This document shows positions 12,081-23,045 of a DNA stretch of 64,000 nt, piece after piece. Location of the stretch: NCBI RefSeq assembly GCF_020536995.1, contig NC_068362.1:96779085-96843084 (forward strand). Direction: 5' to 3'. Source of the stretch: Dreissena polymorpha. Lineage: Eukaryota > Mollusca > Bivalvia > Myida > Dreissenidae. Below the pieces are notes generated by a model. It made no database searches. It saw only the letters and a list, made by a program, of their open reading frames with translations, and was not told where the DNA came from. Position 1 is the first letter of the stretch. The number at the start of each line of letters is the position of its first letter. The translations under genes and the position numbers were made by a program.

Positions 12081-12568
12081 ACTAAGCCATGATTTTAAAA
12101 ATGTGTTGTAAATAATTATTAAAAACACACCAATACAAAATAGAAGTGAACTGCGTCATTGTTTTTTCTTTTTTTTCTGATGAAATTACAACATAGAAAA
12201 CCCATTTCCAATATTTGTTTTTCTGATTATATGATGAAACAAACACTTTTAGAACAAGTAAAATTATTATCAAAACACAAACTTTTAATTGCAGCATCTT
12301 GAAGGTATACGTGATAATTATTATAATGCAGTAATATTTGTGAAACATACATGTATAGTATTCCAATTTTTGACACGAATAATAACTTCTTGCTCAAAAC
12401 GTCTCGTAACGTGCGAGTTGTAAAATGTTATCATGATCATTGCGATATCTCAAAGCTGAAAAATGTGAATAGCTGCAAATGTGTCAAAGAAATTACATAC
12501 TATGTCAGACTTGGTGACGTTAATTTTGAGTGTGCACGCTGTGTTTTATCAATAGCGTTCTTCATTTG

Positions 12569-12825
12569 CTAAAGTCTGTTGAAATGAAGCGCAAATGAAA
12601 GAACTGTTAACAGAACACCGTACTTCACTCTGTAAACTGAAACACCGTCTGAAACAAACGAATGCGGCGACGTGTTCGGACTCGGATTTTCAAGAACATA
12701 CACGCTGAAATATCCGTTCATTTCTTCTTTGACTCCCAGCCAGTTGTCCCAGTTGATTGCGCAGAAGTCGGATGTGCAATACTCAACATAGTTCTTTTCT
12801 GTATCCACCCGTATGACTGGCGTTT
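12569..12825 (-). CDS. last exon of a probable GPI-anchored, Ly6-like surface protein
   Basis: An acceptor (TTTGTTTAG) at 12828-12826 opens an 85-codon frame ending in TAG at 12569; the exon starts two bases into a codon. It reads TPVIRVDTEKNYVEYCTSDF then CAINWDNWLG, a polar stretch, and ends YRVKYGVLLTVLSFALHFNR plus Leu. The cysteine pair C-x4-C before a final N resembles the end of Ly6/uPAR three-finger domains. The C-terminal hydrophobic run after a polar region fits a GPI-attachment signal. Codon use is richer in G/C than the surroundings. Upstream exons with the remaining cysteines should lie to the right on the minus strand, but I could not find them. The exon call is fairly good; the family call is tentative. 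Confidence 0.55.
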
Positions 12826-12861
12826 CTAAACAAATATTTACAATTAACTTTTTGCATATCA

Positions 12862-14639
12862 AACTAACACATATAAAACATTTGCTAAAACTCTTTAAAA
12901 CATTTCAAAATTGAATTGTAAACAATTGAAACATCACCTGAATTATTTCATATTGTGAGCATTAATAAATGTTAAAATGTTAAATTATGTGAAACGCCCG
13001 ATTACAAAATTCGTTACAAACAAGCAAACAAAAAAGAAGCACAAAAAAAAAGCATATACTAACAAAACAAATAAATATAACTTCATGAACCATCAATGTA
13101 ATGATAGGGAATGCACACAGATTAATTGGTACACCAACCTGACAAAAATCAATATTTTATTCTAAACGCATGTAAGTGAAATTAATGATTAACCATATTA
13201 AAATTCAATAATGTACAACGCAAGTCACGTTTTAAGCGATCGATACAGTTTCCATGCAGTTCTGTTCATTCTGTGTATCACAAAACCGACCTCAGATAAG
13301 GACATCTCGGCAAGGTAAGTGCAAACGGAATAACAGAGCTTATGAGAGTATAATAAACAGAGGAATTAAGCTGCTGCAGTCTAGGATACAAAACATTTGT
13401 GTTGAACATTTGCTAAGGGCACATTGCATATCGTTTTCATACAATATGTAACATTCGAAACAAAGTAGAAAAAATATTCTGGTGTCTGGCCTTCAGTCTT
13501 TTTTGTGCGGCAAAGCATAATATGTATAACATTTAAGTATTGGAATGTTTGTGTTAATCATCGAATGTCATATTTATCGTTACGAATTCAACTATTTTCG
13601 TCTACAAAACCAAACAAAGCACTGTCCTATAATAAGAAATTTAAATAAGCGCAGTCTGATCAGGAAACACCGAGACCATAAAACCGTGCATAACTGTGAA
13701 GCGGTCAGCGTAGCTCCTGACCAGAATGCGCAGGCTTGTCTGAAGCTACGCTGACCATAAGACCTTTCTCACATGAAGCGGGTCAAATAAAAAGTGTTTT
13801 ATTGATACTAAGCATCCCAATGCGATTGACCCTATGCCAATTAGACAGTTGGTGCCCTACTTTCAGCTGCGAACACACTAAATCTGATTTTGTTTTATGT
13901 ATGAGAAGTCGCATTTACCTACATATATGATACATGAGATAACTAGCTTGTAATCGGAACATGCAGGCATTGCCAGTAATAATTGAACAACACGGCCCTA
14001 TATTCTCCCGCACATGGAGTAAAAGATTGTGCAGTATGAATCTTAAATCATACATGAACAACATCGAATAATGACAAAACAAAATCAAAGAACATGCATA
14101 TTGATTGTTAAACGTACAACCATAAGATGTTTTATGCAATAACGAGTGTTTAAAGATGTACGGTCTGGTTAAGCCGAATTTTAAGTTATATTAATCACGA
14201 ATATAATTAGCTTTTACTCAATATGGGGATACTGAATGACAATATTATAACATAAATAACATACTAGATCTACTTGACTGAGGAACAGTAAAGTTGCTTC
14301 ATATTGCCACGTTATTTAAATGTTGACTGACTCAAAATGTGAGTGAACGAATAAGTGTGGATGTTTTGTTGCGATAGAGGGGCGCTAAAAAGAAAACGCA
14401 TGCCTAACAGATTCCAGTGCGTGTTTGGCTAATATAAAGTTGAACATATTTTTCTTTAATGTTATTCTGTGCGTGCGTTCTCTGAAATCTTATGAACCAT
14501 TTTAACGTACAATCATAATGTTTAATAAACACTTTTCATCAACAGCTATTCATATAATGCCTTATGCTTCATATGTTTACTTCAAACTTGAGTATGTCCT
14601 ACTTCGGAATGTGTGTTAATGGAAAAATGCCAAACTTAA
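12862..14639. other. non-coding stretch with one small hairpin
   Basis: Mostly AT-rich sequence. A hairpin at 13703-13756 (GGTCAGCGTAGCT against AGCTACGCTGACC) resembles the centre of a bivalve foldback repeat. The open frames here show no domain or splice structure. Confidence 0.45.
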
Positions 14640-15385
14640 AATGAAATAACAGTTACATTTTACACGCTTCTATAAATTAACAGTTGGTTTAAGGCCATAT
14701 TTTATTTAATTCAATTGCTGTACTTACATGGCATACATAAGATTGAATTGATACAGCGAAGAGACTCTTTGTGTCACGTTCTACATTGCAAAATTTAAAT
14801 TCCGTTTAACACTTTATACGCACTTATATATTTCAAACCTGCAAACAATACCTTAAATTATTTTACAAAACTGCTCAAACCATTCACCGCATGCCAACAG
14901 ATAATCATTACTAATAACCCCATCCGAAAAAAGTGTTTTTCTCTAATCCATTGCTTACTGTCTCATACCTTTAAAGTCACAAACACGGTCACAGCTCGAA
15001 ATTATCTCACCATCTACTCACATTCTACTATCAATATCTAAGCATTTCTAAATAAATTATTACAAACGAAGTCCAAAGATTATAAACAATGTAATAAATA
15101 TATACAATGCATACTATAATGTAATTTAGTACTACAATCCATCAGTTAAGATCATATAGATCATATACGGATCATACAACATGATAAAACATTTCAAAAG
15201 TCTCGCTATCTTAAACATCACATTAAACAATCTTCCCATTCATGCCAAGTGTCCTTTCATGATATCAAAAACATATTTCATCAAAAGGTACAATGACCAC
15301 ATAGGTATATACGTATAAAAGCTTTCAATACCAGAAACAAACCGCAATATCTAACAACAAATGAAATTCAAACAAGATAATTATT
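14640..15385. repeat. 3'-flank duplication, copy A (first part)
   Basis: This block is repeated with few differences at 17522-18252 (for example CATTCACCGCATGCCAACAG and ATCATATAGATCATATACGG in both). A more diverged third version lies at about 25780-26130, in the 3' flank of the Deltex gene. With 16576-17115 it forms copy A of a duplicated 'terminal exon plus downstream flank' unit. Confidence 0.85.
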
Positions 15386-15523
15386 GATGCAAAGCATCAA
15401 CTGGCGTCGGGAATTTCAGTGTAAAAGGCACTCAATAAAGTTACATGGAACGATTTTTTTCTACTGTAAATATTAATATATTGGCCGATTAATTTAAACA
15501 AAATAGACAAAGATACTGGTATA

Positions 15524-15632
15524 ACCATTATGTATGATTTTGTGTTATAACCCCCAAATAACCATTATCTCTGATGTTGTGTTATAACTCCAAATAACCA
15601 TTATTTATGATTTTGTGTTGTAACCCCCGAAT
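15524..15632 (+). repeat. short tandem repeat, about 40 bp unit, three copies
   Basis: The phrase 'ataaccattat..atgattttgtgtt(a/g)taaccccc' occurs three times in a row with minor changes. Confidence 0.8.
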
Positions 15633-16017
15633 GTGTCATAGTTCATTTTATTTACATTGGTTTCCCTTTTTTACTGGCATCCGTATGCAGTTTTCATTAA
15701 TGGAACAGAAATGTGTAGGTTTTTAAAATATCTGCTTCATCTTGTAAGCGTAATTTCATATTTTTCTAAACTTCCAGGGCAGATGATCTGAACTTATTCT
15801 TACGTTGCTGATTTACGATAGGGGTTGAGTACTCATTGATATGAAAACACTGTAAAAGTTTTAATGTGTTTACGAACCCCCCACCCCCTCACACATATAT
15901 TGCATGGACATATTAAAAACAAAAAATGGTTACAATGAAACAGCATACTTATTTAAACTAAAATGTCTACATCAAAACAAAAAGTTAACATAGAACACAA
16001 ATACAATAATTTGATTC

Positions 16018-16084
16018 TACTGGGGTTCGAACGTTGGGCCTCACACATGTGAAGCGAGCGTGTAACCACTACACTACGGAACCG
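16018..16084 (-). repeat. tRNA-Val-like pseudogene or SINE head
   Basis: On the minus strand, GGTTCCGTAGTGTAGTGGTT starts a stretch with an A-box (TAGTGTAGTGG), a CAC triplet where a Val anticodon would lie, and a B-box (GTTCGAACCCC). The 3' half does not pair with the 5' acceptor half, so a functional tRNA is unlikely. A tRNA-derived SINE head or pseudogene fits better. Confidence 0.55.
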
Positions 16085-16575
16085 CTTGAAAAATCACCTT
16101 CTAACTAAGATATTAATAAGTGACTATAGTGTTACGGTTATCAATAAATCAATAAATCGTGTAATCGCCGTCGTCTTGTAAAATTGAAGAAAATACGCGT
16201 TTACCAAAACTCGAACAGCAAAAGTCTGCGCTATTGTTAGAAAAAAAAATTGATTATGTTTTGTTTTTATACAAAACCAGAAAATTTCACCGGTTCGCGT
16301 ATTTGCCCAGTCCCTGTGATCTTTTATTATTGCCCAGTCCCTGTGATCAGTTATTAATTAAAAGAATTAGTTTTGCATTATTGGCAATAAATGTTGTAGT
16401 AAATGTAATAGGCACAAATGCAGTACTTATTTACATTAATTTACACAAGAAATCACCACAATGCAAGATATTCTGACAACAAAAATATATACATTGATCC
16501 GTAAAATAACTTCTCCTACCATAAGCGAAAAAAAAAAGTATTACATACGAGTCGCCGCACTTCAGTGCGACGCCA

Positions 16576-17012
16576 ATGACCCGCGTCATGCGACAATGGG
16601 TCTAAATCCAAATTTAGTCACCAGTCCAGTCAGAGGCTATATTCAGCGCACGAAATCTTAGTCTCATTAGCCCATAGACGTATTTTAAATGACAACTCGC
16701 GCCAGTGTTTTAATTATGCAGATTACACATTTTTATTGCATTTCTTTTATATTCCACATTTTTACCGCCGGTCCATCAATTGTGGATAACTGGTTAGTTT
16801 CGTAGAACGCGCACACTTTATAGGACTCATTTCCTTTAAGTGTATCGTGACTTCAAAATTTGAGTCCGATATGGTTTCAGTCAATGTTATCAATCGGGAG
16901 CAGGTGTGAAACCGCAAGTTTTGTTTCCTCCAAATCCGATATCCGATAATGCCATTTTGTTCGCAAAGGTTACACAAAACATCTCGAACCGCCAGCTCTC
17001 TGATATATGACG
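16576..17012 (-). repeat. duplicated 3' flank of the terminal Deltex exon, copy A
   Basis: Matches 18253-18686 closely (CATCAATTGTGGATAACTGG in both) and 26140-26577 more loosely. It lies just downstream of the exon copy at 17013-17115 on the minus strand, so it corresponds to 3' UTR and flank. Confidence 0.8.
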
Positions 17013-17115
17013 TCATACGAAGTCCGGAAACTCTTTAATGCTCTCCTCGGCGACGCCCTTGGCTGCGAGCTCTTCCTGTACGCACTGCCGGTACGTGTCG
17101 TCAGGGTCACCGAAA
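17013..17115 (-). pseudogene. extra copy A of the Deltex terminal exon (alternative or dead exon)
   Basis: Same length (103 bp), same acceptor (CATGTAG) and same splice phase as the terminal exon at 26578-26680, with a TGA stop in the same place. It reads FGDPDDTYRQCVQEELAAKG then VAEESIKEFPDFV. Compared with the main exon, Tyr of the conserved GYPD is Asp, and Leu and Arg of the YLQRV helix are Arg and Cys. These are changes at family-conserved places and hint at relaxed constraint. No other Deltex exons lie near it. It could only be used by splicing from the exon at 28104-28221, 11 kb away. I favour a non-functional duplicate but cannot exclude an alternative last exon. Confidence 0.75.
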
Positions 17116-17278
17116 CTACATGTACATACCATAATGTGTAGTACAATAATCATTATATTGTTTAATAATTTATGTATATTTGTTATTGAACTGTTCTTAA
17201 TATTGAGGCAGGAACTTATACTTGTGTAAAATAGATGAGTAAAGTGTGTGAATATTTTACAAATATTGTTTTTCATGC

Positions 17279-17484
17279 TTAAAACGAGGAGGTGGATCAA
17301 GGGCGCTCAAAAACGAGGAGGTGGATCAAGGGCGCTCAAAAACGAGGAGGTGGATCAAGGGCGCTCATAAACAAGGAGGTGGATCAAGGGCGCTCAAAAA
17401 CGAGGAGGTGGATCAAAGGCGCTCAAAAACGAAGAGTATGATCAAGGGCGCTCAAAAACGTGGAGGTGGATCAAGGACGCTCAC
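17279..17484 (+). repeat. 29 bp minisatellite, seven copies
   Basis: Unit AAAAACGAGGAGGTGGATCA followed by AGGGCGCTC, repeated head to tail with a few substitutions. It sits at the boundary between copies A and B of the duplicated exon unit. Confidence 0.95.
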
Positions 17485-17521
17485 CTGAAACGCCAAGAAA
17501 CTAAACTGCATTTTTTTAATG

Positions 17522-18686
17522 AATTTTTAAATGAATTAACAGTTACTTTTTATACGCTTGTATAAATTAACAGTTGGTTTAAGGACATATTTTATTTAAT
17601 TCAATTGTTGTACTTACATTGCATACATAAGATTGAATTGATGCAGCGAAGAGACTAGTTGTGTCACGTTCTATATTGCAAAATTTAAATTCCGTTTAAT
17701 ACTTTATATGCACTTACATATTTCAAACGTGCAAAACAATACCTTAAATTATTTTACAAAACCACTCAAACCATTCACCGCATGCCAACAGATAATCATT
17801 ACTTATAAACTCATCCGAAAAAAGTGTTTTTTTCTCTAATCCATTGATTACTGTCTCATACCTTTAAAGTCACAAACACGGTCACAGCTCGAAATTATCT
17901 CACCATTTCTACCATCAATATCTAAGCATTACTAAATAAATTCTTACAAACGAAGTCCAAAGATTATAAACAATGTAATAAATATATACAATGCATACTA
18001 TAATGTAATATAGTACTACAATCCATCAGCTAAGATCATATAGATCATATACGGATCATACAACATGATAAAACATTTCAAAAGTCTCGCTATCTTAAAC
18101 ATCACATTAAACAATCTTCCCATTCATGCCAATTGTCCTTTCATGATATCAAAAACATATTTCATCAAAAGGTACAGTGACCACATAGGTATATACGTAT
18201 AAAAGCTTTCAATACCAGAAACGAACCGCAATATCTAACAACCAATAAAATTCAAATAACCCGCGTCATGCGACAATGGGTCTAAATCCAAATTCAGTCG
18301 CCAGTCCAGTCAGATGCTATATTCAGCGCACGAAATCTTAGTCTCATTAGCACAAAGACGTAACATTACATCTCGCGCCAGTGTTTTAATTATGCAGATT
18401 ACACATTTTAATGCATTCCTTTTATAATACACATTTTTACCGCCGGTCCATCAATTGTGGATAACTGGTTAGTTTCGTAGAACGCGCACATTTTATAGGA
18501 CTCATTTCCTTTAAATGTCTCATGACTTTAAGATTTGAGTCCGAGATGGTTTCAGTCAATGTTTTCAATCGGAAACAGGTATGAAACCGCAAGTTTTGTT
18601 TCCTCCAAATCCGATATCCGATATTGCCATTTTATTCGCAAAGGTTACACAAACATCTCGAACCGCCAGCTCTCTTGTATATGACG
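17522..18686. repeat. 3'-flank duplication, copy B
   Basis: Nearly the same as 14640-15385 plus 16576-17012, but without the 1.2 kb insert. The close A/B match against the looser match to copy C (25780-26577) means A and B split more recently than either did from C. Confidence 0.85.
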
Positions 18687-18755
18687 TCAGACGTAGTCCG
18701 GAAACTGTTTAAGGCTCTCCTCGGTGACGCCCTTGGCTGCGAGCTCTTCCTGTAC
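18687..18755 (-). pseudogene. extra copy B of the Deltex terminal exon, 5' truncated
   Basis: Reads VQEELAAKGVTEESLKQFPD then YV and TGA at 18687-18689. Similarity to the 103 bp exon stops at about 18755, so the first third of the exon and its splice acceptor are missing. Next to the break lies unrelated sequence leading into a 36 bp minisatellite. Without an acceptor this copy cannot be spliced in like the others. Confidence 0.8.
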
Positions 18756-18796
18756 TTTTAAAAAGTAGTCCTTAGTCAGGCTAGAGAGCCATAATT

Positions 18797-19095
18797 GTTG
18801 GCGTGAACGTCATCGTCATTATTGCACGGGTTATTGGCGTTAACGTCATCGTCATAATTGCATGGGTTGTTGGCGTCAACGTCATCGTCGTTTTTGCACG
18901 GTTTGTTGGCGTAAACGTCATCGTAGTTATTGCACGGGTTGTTGGCGTAAACGTCATCGTCGTTATTGCACGGCTTTTGGTGTAAACGTCATCGTCGTTA
19001 TTGCACGGGTTGATGGCGTAAACGTCATCGTTGTTATAACACGGGTTGTTGACGTAAACGTCATCGTCGTTATTGCACTGGTTTTTGGCGTTATC
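18797..19095 (+). repeat. 36 bp minisatellite, about eight copies
   Basis: The unit is around GTTGTTGGCGTAAACGTCAT then CGTCGTTATTGCACGG. Because 36 is a multiple of three, several frames on both strands stay open and give repetitive peptides (NVIVVIARVVGV). These are not genes. Confidence 0.95.
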
Positions 19096-19467
19096 ATGGC
19101 CCTGTCCTGATAAGAAAATTCGAATAAAGGTTTGTGCGAGTCGTCTTGTGTATCTTTTATAGTAATTGGCTGATAATGGTCAAACAAACATGTAACTGAA
19201 AGTGGTTTGATGATTTACGAGTATTTCAAGATACAAATACAGTGACGTATATCCTCTTGAATATATTTTTATACATGGCTTTCGCAGTCCACTCATAAAC
19301 TTATACAGCTAATGAGTGCATTAGTATTGTTTTGTATTTCCTTATTTCGCAGTGAACAACTGTGAACACGTCAGTTTAAGCCGAGTAACACGTAAGAATT
19401 CATTAGGAAAATCATAAGCTTTGATATAGATAATGCGACTATTTATGAACATGTTTTAATCAGAGGA

Positions 19468-19794
19468 TAATACACGGCTGAGCCGGGCCGGGCAGTGATA
19501 ATCGGCCCCAGGTCGCAAACGGCCTGCTTCATCATAGAAACGGCCTGCTTCATCATAGAAATGTCCAACTAATCGACCTTTGAAATAAAGACAACTTACA
19601 ATTAACCAAATATATCTTTAATCCACTGGAGTTACCATGTAGAAATGTTGAAATGATATCAAATCATAATATGCATATTAATAATCATTGCAAAACAAGG
19701 TCTCAATCTTATGTATGCTTATGCTGAAGCCCTCGGGCCGTTATGCTCCCTGCGGGCCGATTATCACTGCCCGGCCCGGCTCAGCCGTGTATTA
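19468..19794. mobile_element. MITE with about 40 bp GC-rich TIRs
   Basis: TAATACACGGCTGAGCCGGG at the left pairs with the reverse complement ending at 19794, and the match continues through CCGGGCAGTGATAATCGGCCC. Length 327 bp, no coding capacity. Internally 'aacggcctgcttcatcatag' is repeated twice. The next element (19792-20305) begins inside its last bases. Confidence 0.85.
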
Positions 19795-20305
19795 AAGGGG
19801 CCTTTTCACAGATTTTGGCATTTTTTAACTTATTCATTAAATGCTTTATATTGATAAATGTAAACATTGGATCGTAAAAGCTCCAGTAAAAAATCAAGAA
19901 TAAAATTTAAAAAAAAGGAAAAGAACATTGCCCGGAGCAGGTTTCGAACCAGTGACCCCTGGCGTCCTGAAGTAAAAACGCTTTAGCCTACTGAGCTATT
20001 CCGCCGAGTACACATACTTGACGTATTTTATGCATTATATAAGCAATCTTCGTAGTTCTACAAAATTTAACGACATAAACAGAACTCTCCAAATTATTCA
20101 ATCGTTTCGCGTTGCAACGTTTTATAATTTTTAGGTTTTATAATCGTCAAAAGATGCATATAATGGCTATATTAGAGCATGGTAAATGTTCAGTATTACT
20201 GTTTCCTCACAAATATCATACTGTAACTAAAACGAAAATTTGCGAATCTGAAACAATTTTTTTTCAATTTTGTCAATTTACCAAAGCGTGAAAAAATCCC
20301 TTTAA
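19792..20305 (+). mobile_element. TTAA-ended MITE with tRNA-like core, family 1, copy 1
   Basis: The left end TTAAAGGGGCCTTTTCAC pairs with the right end, which reads TTAAAGGGATTTTTTCACGC on the other strand. The copies at 27149-27665 (reverse) and 28325-28822 (same orientation) have the same ends and body. At 19930-20005, minus strand, lies a 76-base tRNA-like segment with an A-box (TAGCTCAGTAGG) and a B-box (GGTTCGAAACC). TTAA at both ends suggests TTAA-specific insertion (inference). The tRNA-like part has poor acceptor pairing, so it is not called a tRNA gene. Confidence 0.85.
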
Positions 20306-20582
20306 CGTCTATAATATACATCTTACTTTTATACTAAATTATAGATGGGCACAAATTTTGAGTCATAAAATCATACTATTTTGGTCCTTCACTAAAATTT
20401 ATGAATAACCAGCTTTCCGTAGACTTATATTTTCATTGAATTGATTACGCAATTTATGACGTATCTCATGTGACGTATTTTAAATGACGAAACTAGCTAG
20501 ACGCTTTGGATTAAAGGACAAAAACAAATCGGATTTGGAGTTTTTTTACTTAACAGTTAAATATTTTTTAAGCATTGAACGA

Positions 20583-21240
20583 TTAGTGTGTGTGTTGACG
20601 ATGGATTATTAAAATATTATGAATGTGAATAACAGTGTTGGGATATAAAACTGGAATGAAACTGGTGAGACTGCATTTTCGATTTAATTCATTCAATCTC
20701 TCCTCATATGACATTTCAGATAAGCCAGGGACTTGTTTGGTGGCACGCCTTTGGACATTCTCTAACATTTCTATGTCTGTTTTCAGATGTGGATTCCAGA
20801 CTGGATTAGCATATTCTAGGTGTGGTCTTACTAGCGATGTGAACAGAGTTTGAAAAACTTCTTTATTTATATATTCAAACGTTCGCCTTATTACTCCAAC
20901 TATTGAATTTGCTTTATTAACTTTTTCATTTATATGTTTATCAAATTTCAATTTGTTGTCAATAACAACCCCTATATCTTTTTCTTCAATACTTTTTGCC
21001 AATGGTTTCAGATTCTTGTCTAACTTGTATTCAAAGTCACTAGTTTTATTTTTACCAATTCTCATCACTTTACATTTGTCCGGGTGAAATTTTAATTTCC
21101 ATTTATCTGACCATTCTTTCATTTTAAATATATCTTCTTGAAGCAATTCACAATCATTTGGATTCATTATTTGCCTAATTTGTTTTTAGTATCATCTGCA
21201 AAAAGACATATTTCACTTTCATTTGATAGACTCAGATAAC
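20583..21240 (-). mobile_element. non-LTR retrotransposon (LINE) reverse transcriptase fragment
   Basis: The minus-strand frame 21167-20583 contains LQEDIFKMKEWSDKWKLKFH, PDKCKVMRIGKN, EKDIGVVIDNKLKFDKHI, VRPHLEYANPVWNPHLK and ENVQRRATKQVPGLSEMSYE. This is the C-terminal RT and thumb region of CR1/Jockey-type LINEs. Just upstream, at about 21200, another frame gives FADDT, the RT catalytic motif C, followed by a frameshift and stops before the main frame resumes. Similarity ends near 20640 after YEERLNELN. The copy lacks endonuclease, most of the RT and a 3' end; it is a dead fragment. Confidence 0.9.
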
Positions 21241-21985
21241 GCGATGTTTTGTTGAATAATTGATGGATTAAATTTAAGAAAAGTGAAAGTGAATTGTTCT
21301 TTAACTGTTCGAAGGAAATCGATGTTGAATTAAAAGGGTAATTTCTTTGATGAATAAGTCGTTCCTTTGTCAGTCGATCAAAGAATGTCTATCCACAAAG
21401 AATTGCCTGCTTCCATCCAGTGCTTTAAAATGGAAAAGGTGGATGGCGATGAAGAAATGTGTCCAAAATTTTAACTCGTCATGGAAGCAAATTAATCTTA
21501 ACGAAAATAAACATGGTTATTACACAACTTCGGTGAGTAGAACAATAACCTAGATGTTTTGCTTTTTTATGGCTAAGACTGGATGTGGACGCCATTTTTT
21601 CCAGTTGAACGTCACGCGCATACATTCTGGGGGCCAAATATAAATAATCGGCCCTAGGGCCGAATATTTATAATGACCCCGCAATGGTGATAATGGCATG
21701 AACAACTGTACAAATGTGTTACTAAATATAGTATCCTTTATCAGAATGTGTCTTATTGGAAACATTCACAGCGTTTAAAACTGGCAACAGATTTATACGC
21801 TAACGTAAATTAGCATATTGTTTTAGTTCAGTTTTTTTATTAAACAAAAGATCTATAAACACACACCCAGTCTTGATAGATCTTTGTTTAAACTGGTGTA
21901 GTTACATTGCATACATTATATTGCACTGAGACAGCGAAGAGGCTAGTTGTGCCAGGTAATATTTTCTTTGAGAAATGATATTCCT
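21241..21985. other. non-coding stretch with a small palindrome
   Basis: A palindrome around TCGGCCCTAGGGCCGA lies at 21640-21671. No gene recognised. Confidence 0.5.
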
Positions 21986-22840
21986 TTAAGGTAGCGCACC
22001 TCTAATGGGCACATCCAAATATAATCTAATTAATTATTTTCTTAATCAGCATCATTTCACCGAACTACATGCAAATTTGTAGGTAGGCTTTCCATGCTTT
22101 TTAAAAAATATACCGATTTTTTCAAAACCACCCCCACGCTCGGCTTTTGTCCAGTTTATTTTCATCCCTGGGGTATATAAAAGTTCCATAATTCATTCAA
22201 ATTTCCAAATATGGGCATGCAGTTGGTGTGTACAGATGCTGTAAAGGTGTTTAAAGTTTAAACAAGATGAAATAAGTATTCTTTTACAGACATTTATTTT
22301 TTACAAATTTTTATCTATGGAAGAGCGCCATGAAATGTAAGTGATTTCAGCCAAGTAAAAATTGGGTCGGTTAAAAACAAAGTGTCATAAAATTCAAAAT
22401 AGTATCATTTAAGTCATATTTTAAACTTAGTATTTATAGAAACGCTATATACAGCAAAAATACCAAGAACTAGACAGATTTACCGTTTACTTTTTGAAAT
22501 AAAAATAAAAACGCAGCATGCATGGTTCGTATTTTCAACAGTAAATCACCCAATTTCGCCATAACGTTGTTTTAATTTTAATAATTGAAGAATGTGCATA
22601 AAAATTGCAATATATTTAACAATAAATATAGCTTATATGCCATATTAAATCAAATTACGTTAGCAAATAAATAAAACGCGTCGCAAAAAAGTATACGTCG
22701 TCGGCAGGATTCGAACCTGCGCGGGAATATCCCAAAAGATTTCAAGTCTATCGCCTTAACCACTAGGCTACGGCACCTAATAGTAGGCTCTTCAACCTTC
22801 GAAGAAATCGCGGGAAATCATTAGAGGTGCGCTACCTTAA
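21986..22840. mobile_element. TTAA-ended MITE with tRNA-Ser-like core, family 2, copy 1
   Basis: The ends are a perfect inverted repeat, TTAAGGTAGCGCACCTCTAA, at 21986 and 22840. A second copy lies in reverse at 38398-39475 with the same TIRs and shared body (the 'cttttgtccagttta' and 'aatttgcatgtag' blocks). At 22696-22777, minus strand, an 82-base segment resembles a class II tRNA-Ser: a D-arm CCTAGTGGTTAAGGC, a TGA triplet in the anticodon position, a variable arm and a T-arm CAGGTTCGAATCCTG. Length 855 bp, no protein coding. Confidence 0.85.
22696..22777 (-). tRNA. tRNA-Ser(UGA)-like pseudogene inside a MITE
   Basis: Strong likeness to tRNA-Ser in the D-, anticodon, variable and T-arms. 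The acceptor stem (GGTGCCG against CGACGACG) pairs badly and the anticodon stem has mismatches. It belongs to the repeat at 21986-22840, so it is best taken as a tRNA-derived module and not a working tRNA gene. Confidence 0.6.
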
Positions 22841-23045
22841 ATACTTTATACGCACTTTCGTCTTCCAAACCTGCAAAACAACGCCTACTTTAAAATACTT
22901 TCCAAAACTCATATCGCGATTCTCCGTATGCCAACTTATAATCATTACTACTACTATTTTAAAAATAAAACACAATTGTGTTTTTTTATCCATTGCTTAC
23001 TGTCAAATGCTTATGGCTGATTATCAAACTACACATGGCATCGAC

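Larger units (their letters stand above)
15386..16575. other. about 1.2 kb insertion in copy A of the duplicated unit
   Basis: Copies B and C run straight from the flank block (ending '...aattcaa') into 'cccgcgtcatgcg'. Copy A has 1.2 kb between these points. The insert contains three roughly 40 bp units of 'aaataaccattat...ttgtgttataaccccc' (about 15524-15632) and a tRNA-like stretch at 16018-16084. No protein gene was recognised. No clear TIR or target duplication was found, so loss from B and C cannot be excluded. Confidence 0.55.

Noticed and set aside
18803-19187. Three overlapping repetitive open frames (NVIVVIARVVGV type)
   Set aside because: They are products of a 36 bp minisatellite.
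19930-20005. Functional tRNA gene
   Set aside because: It has good A- and B-boxes but poor acceptor pairing, and the segment recurs inside every copy of a MITE family.
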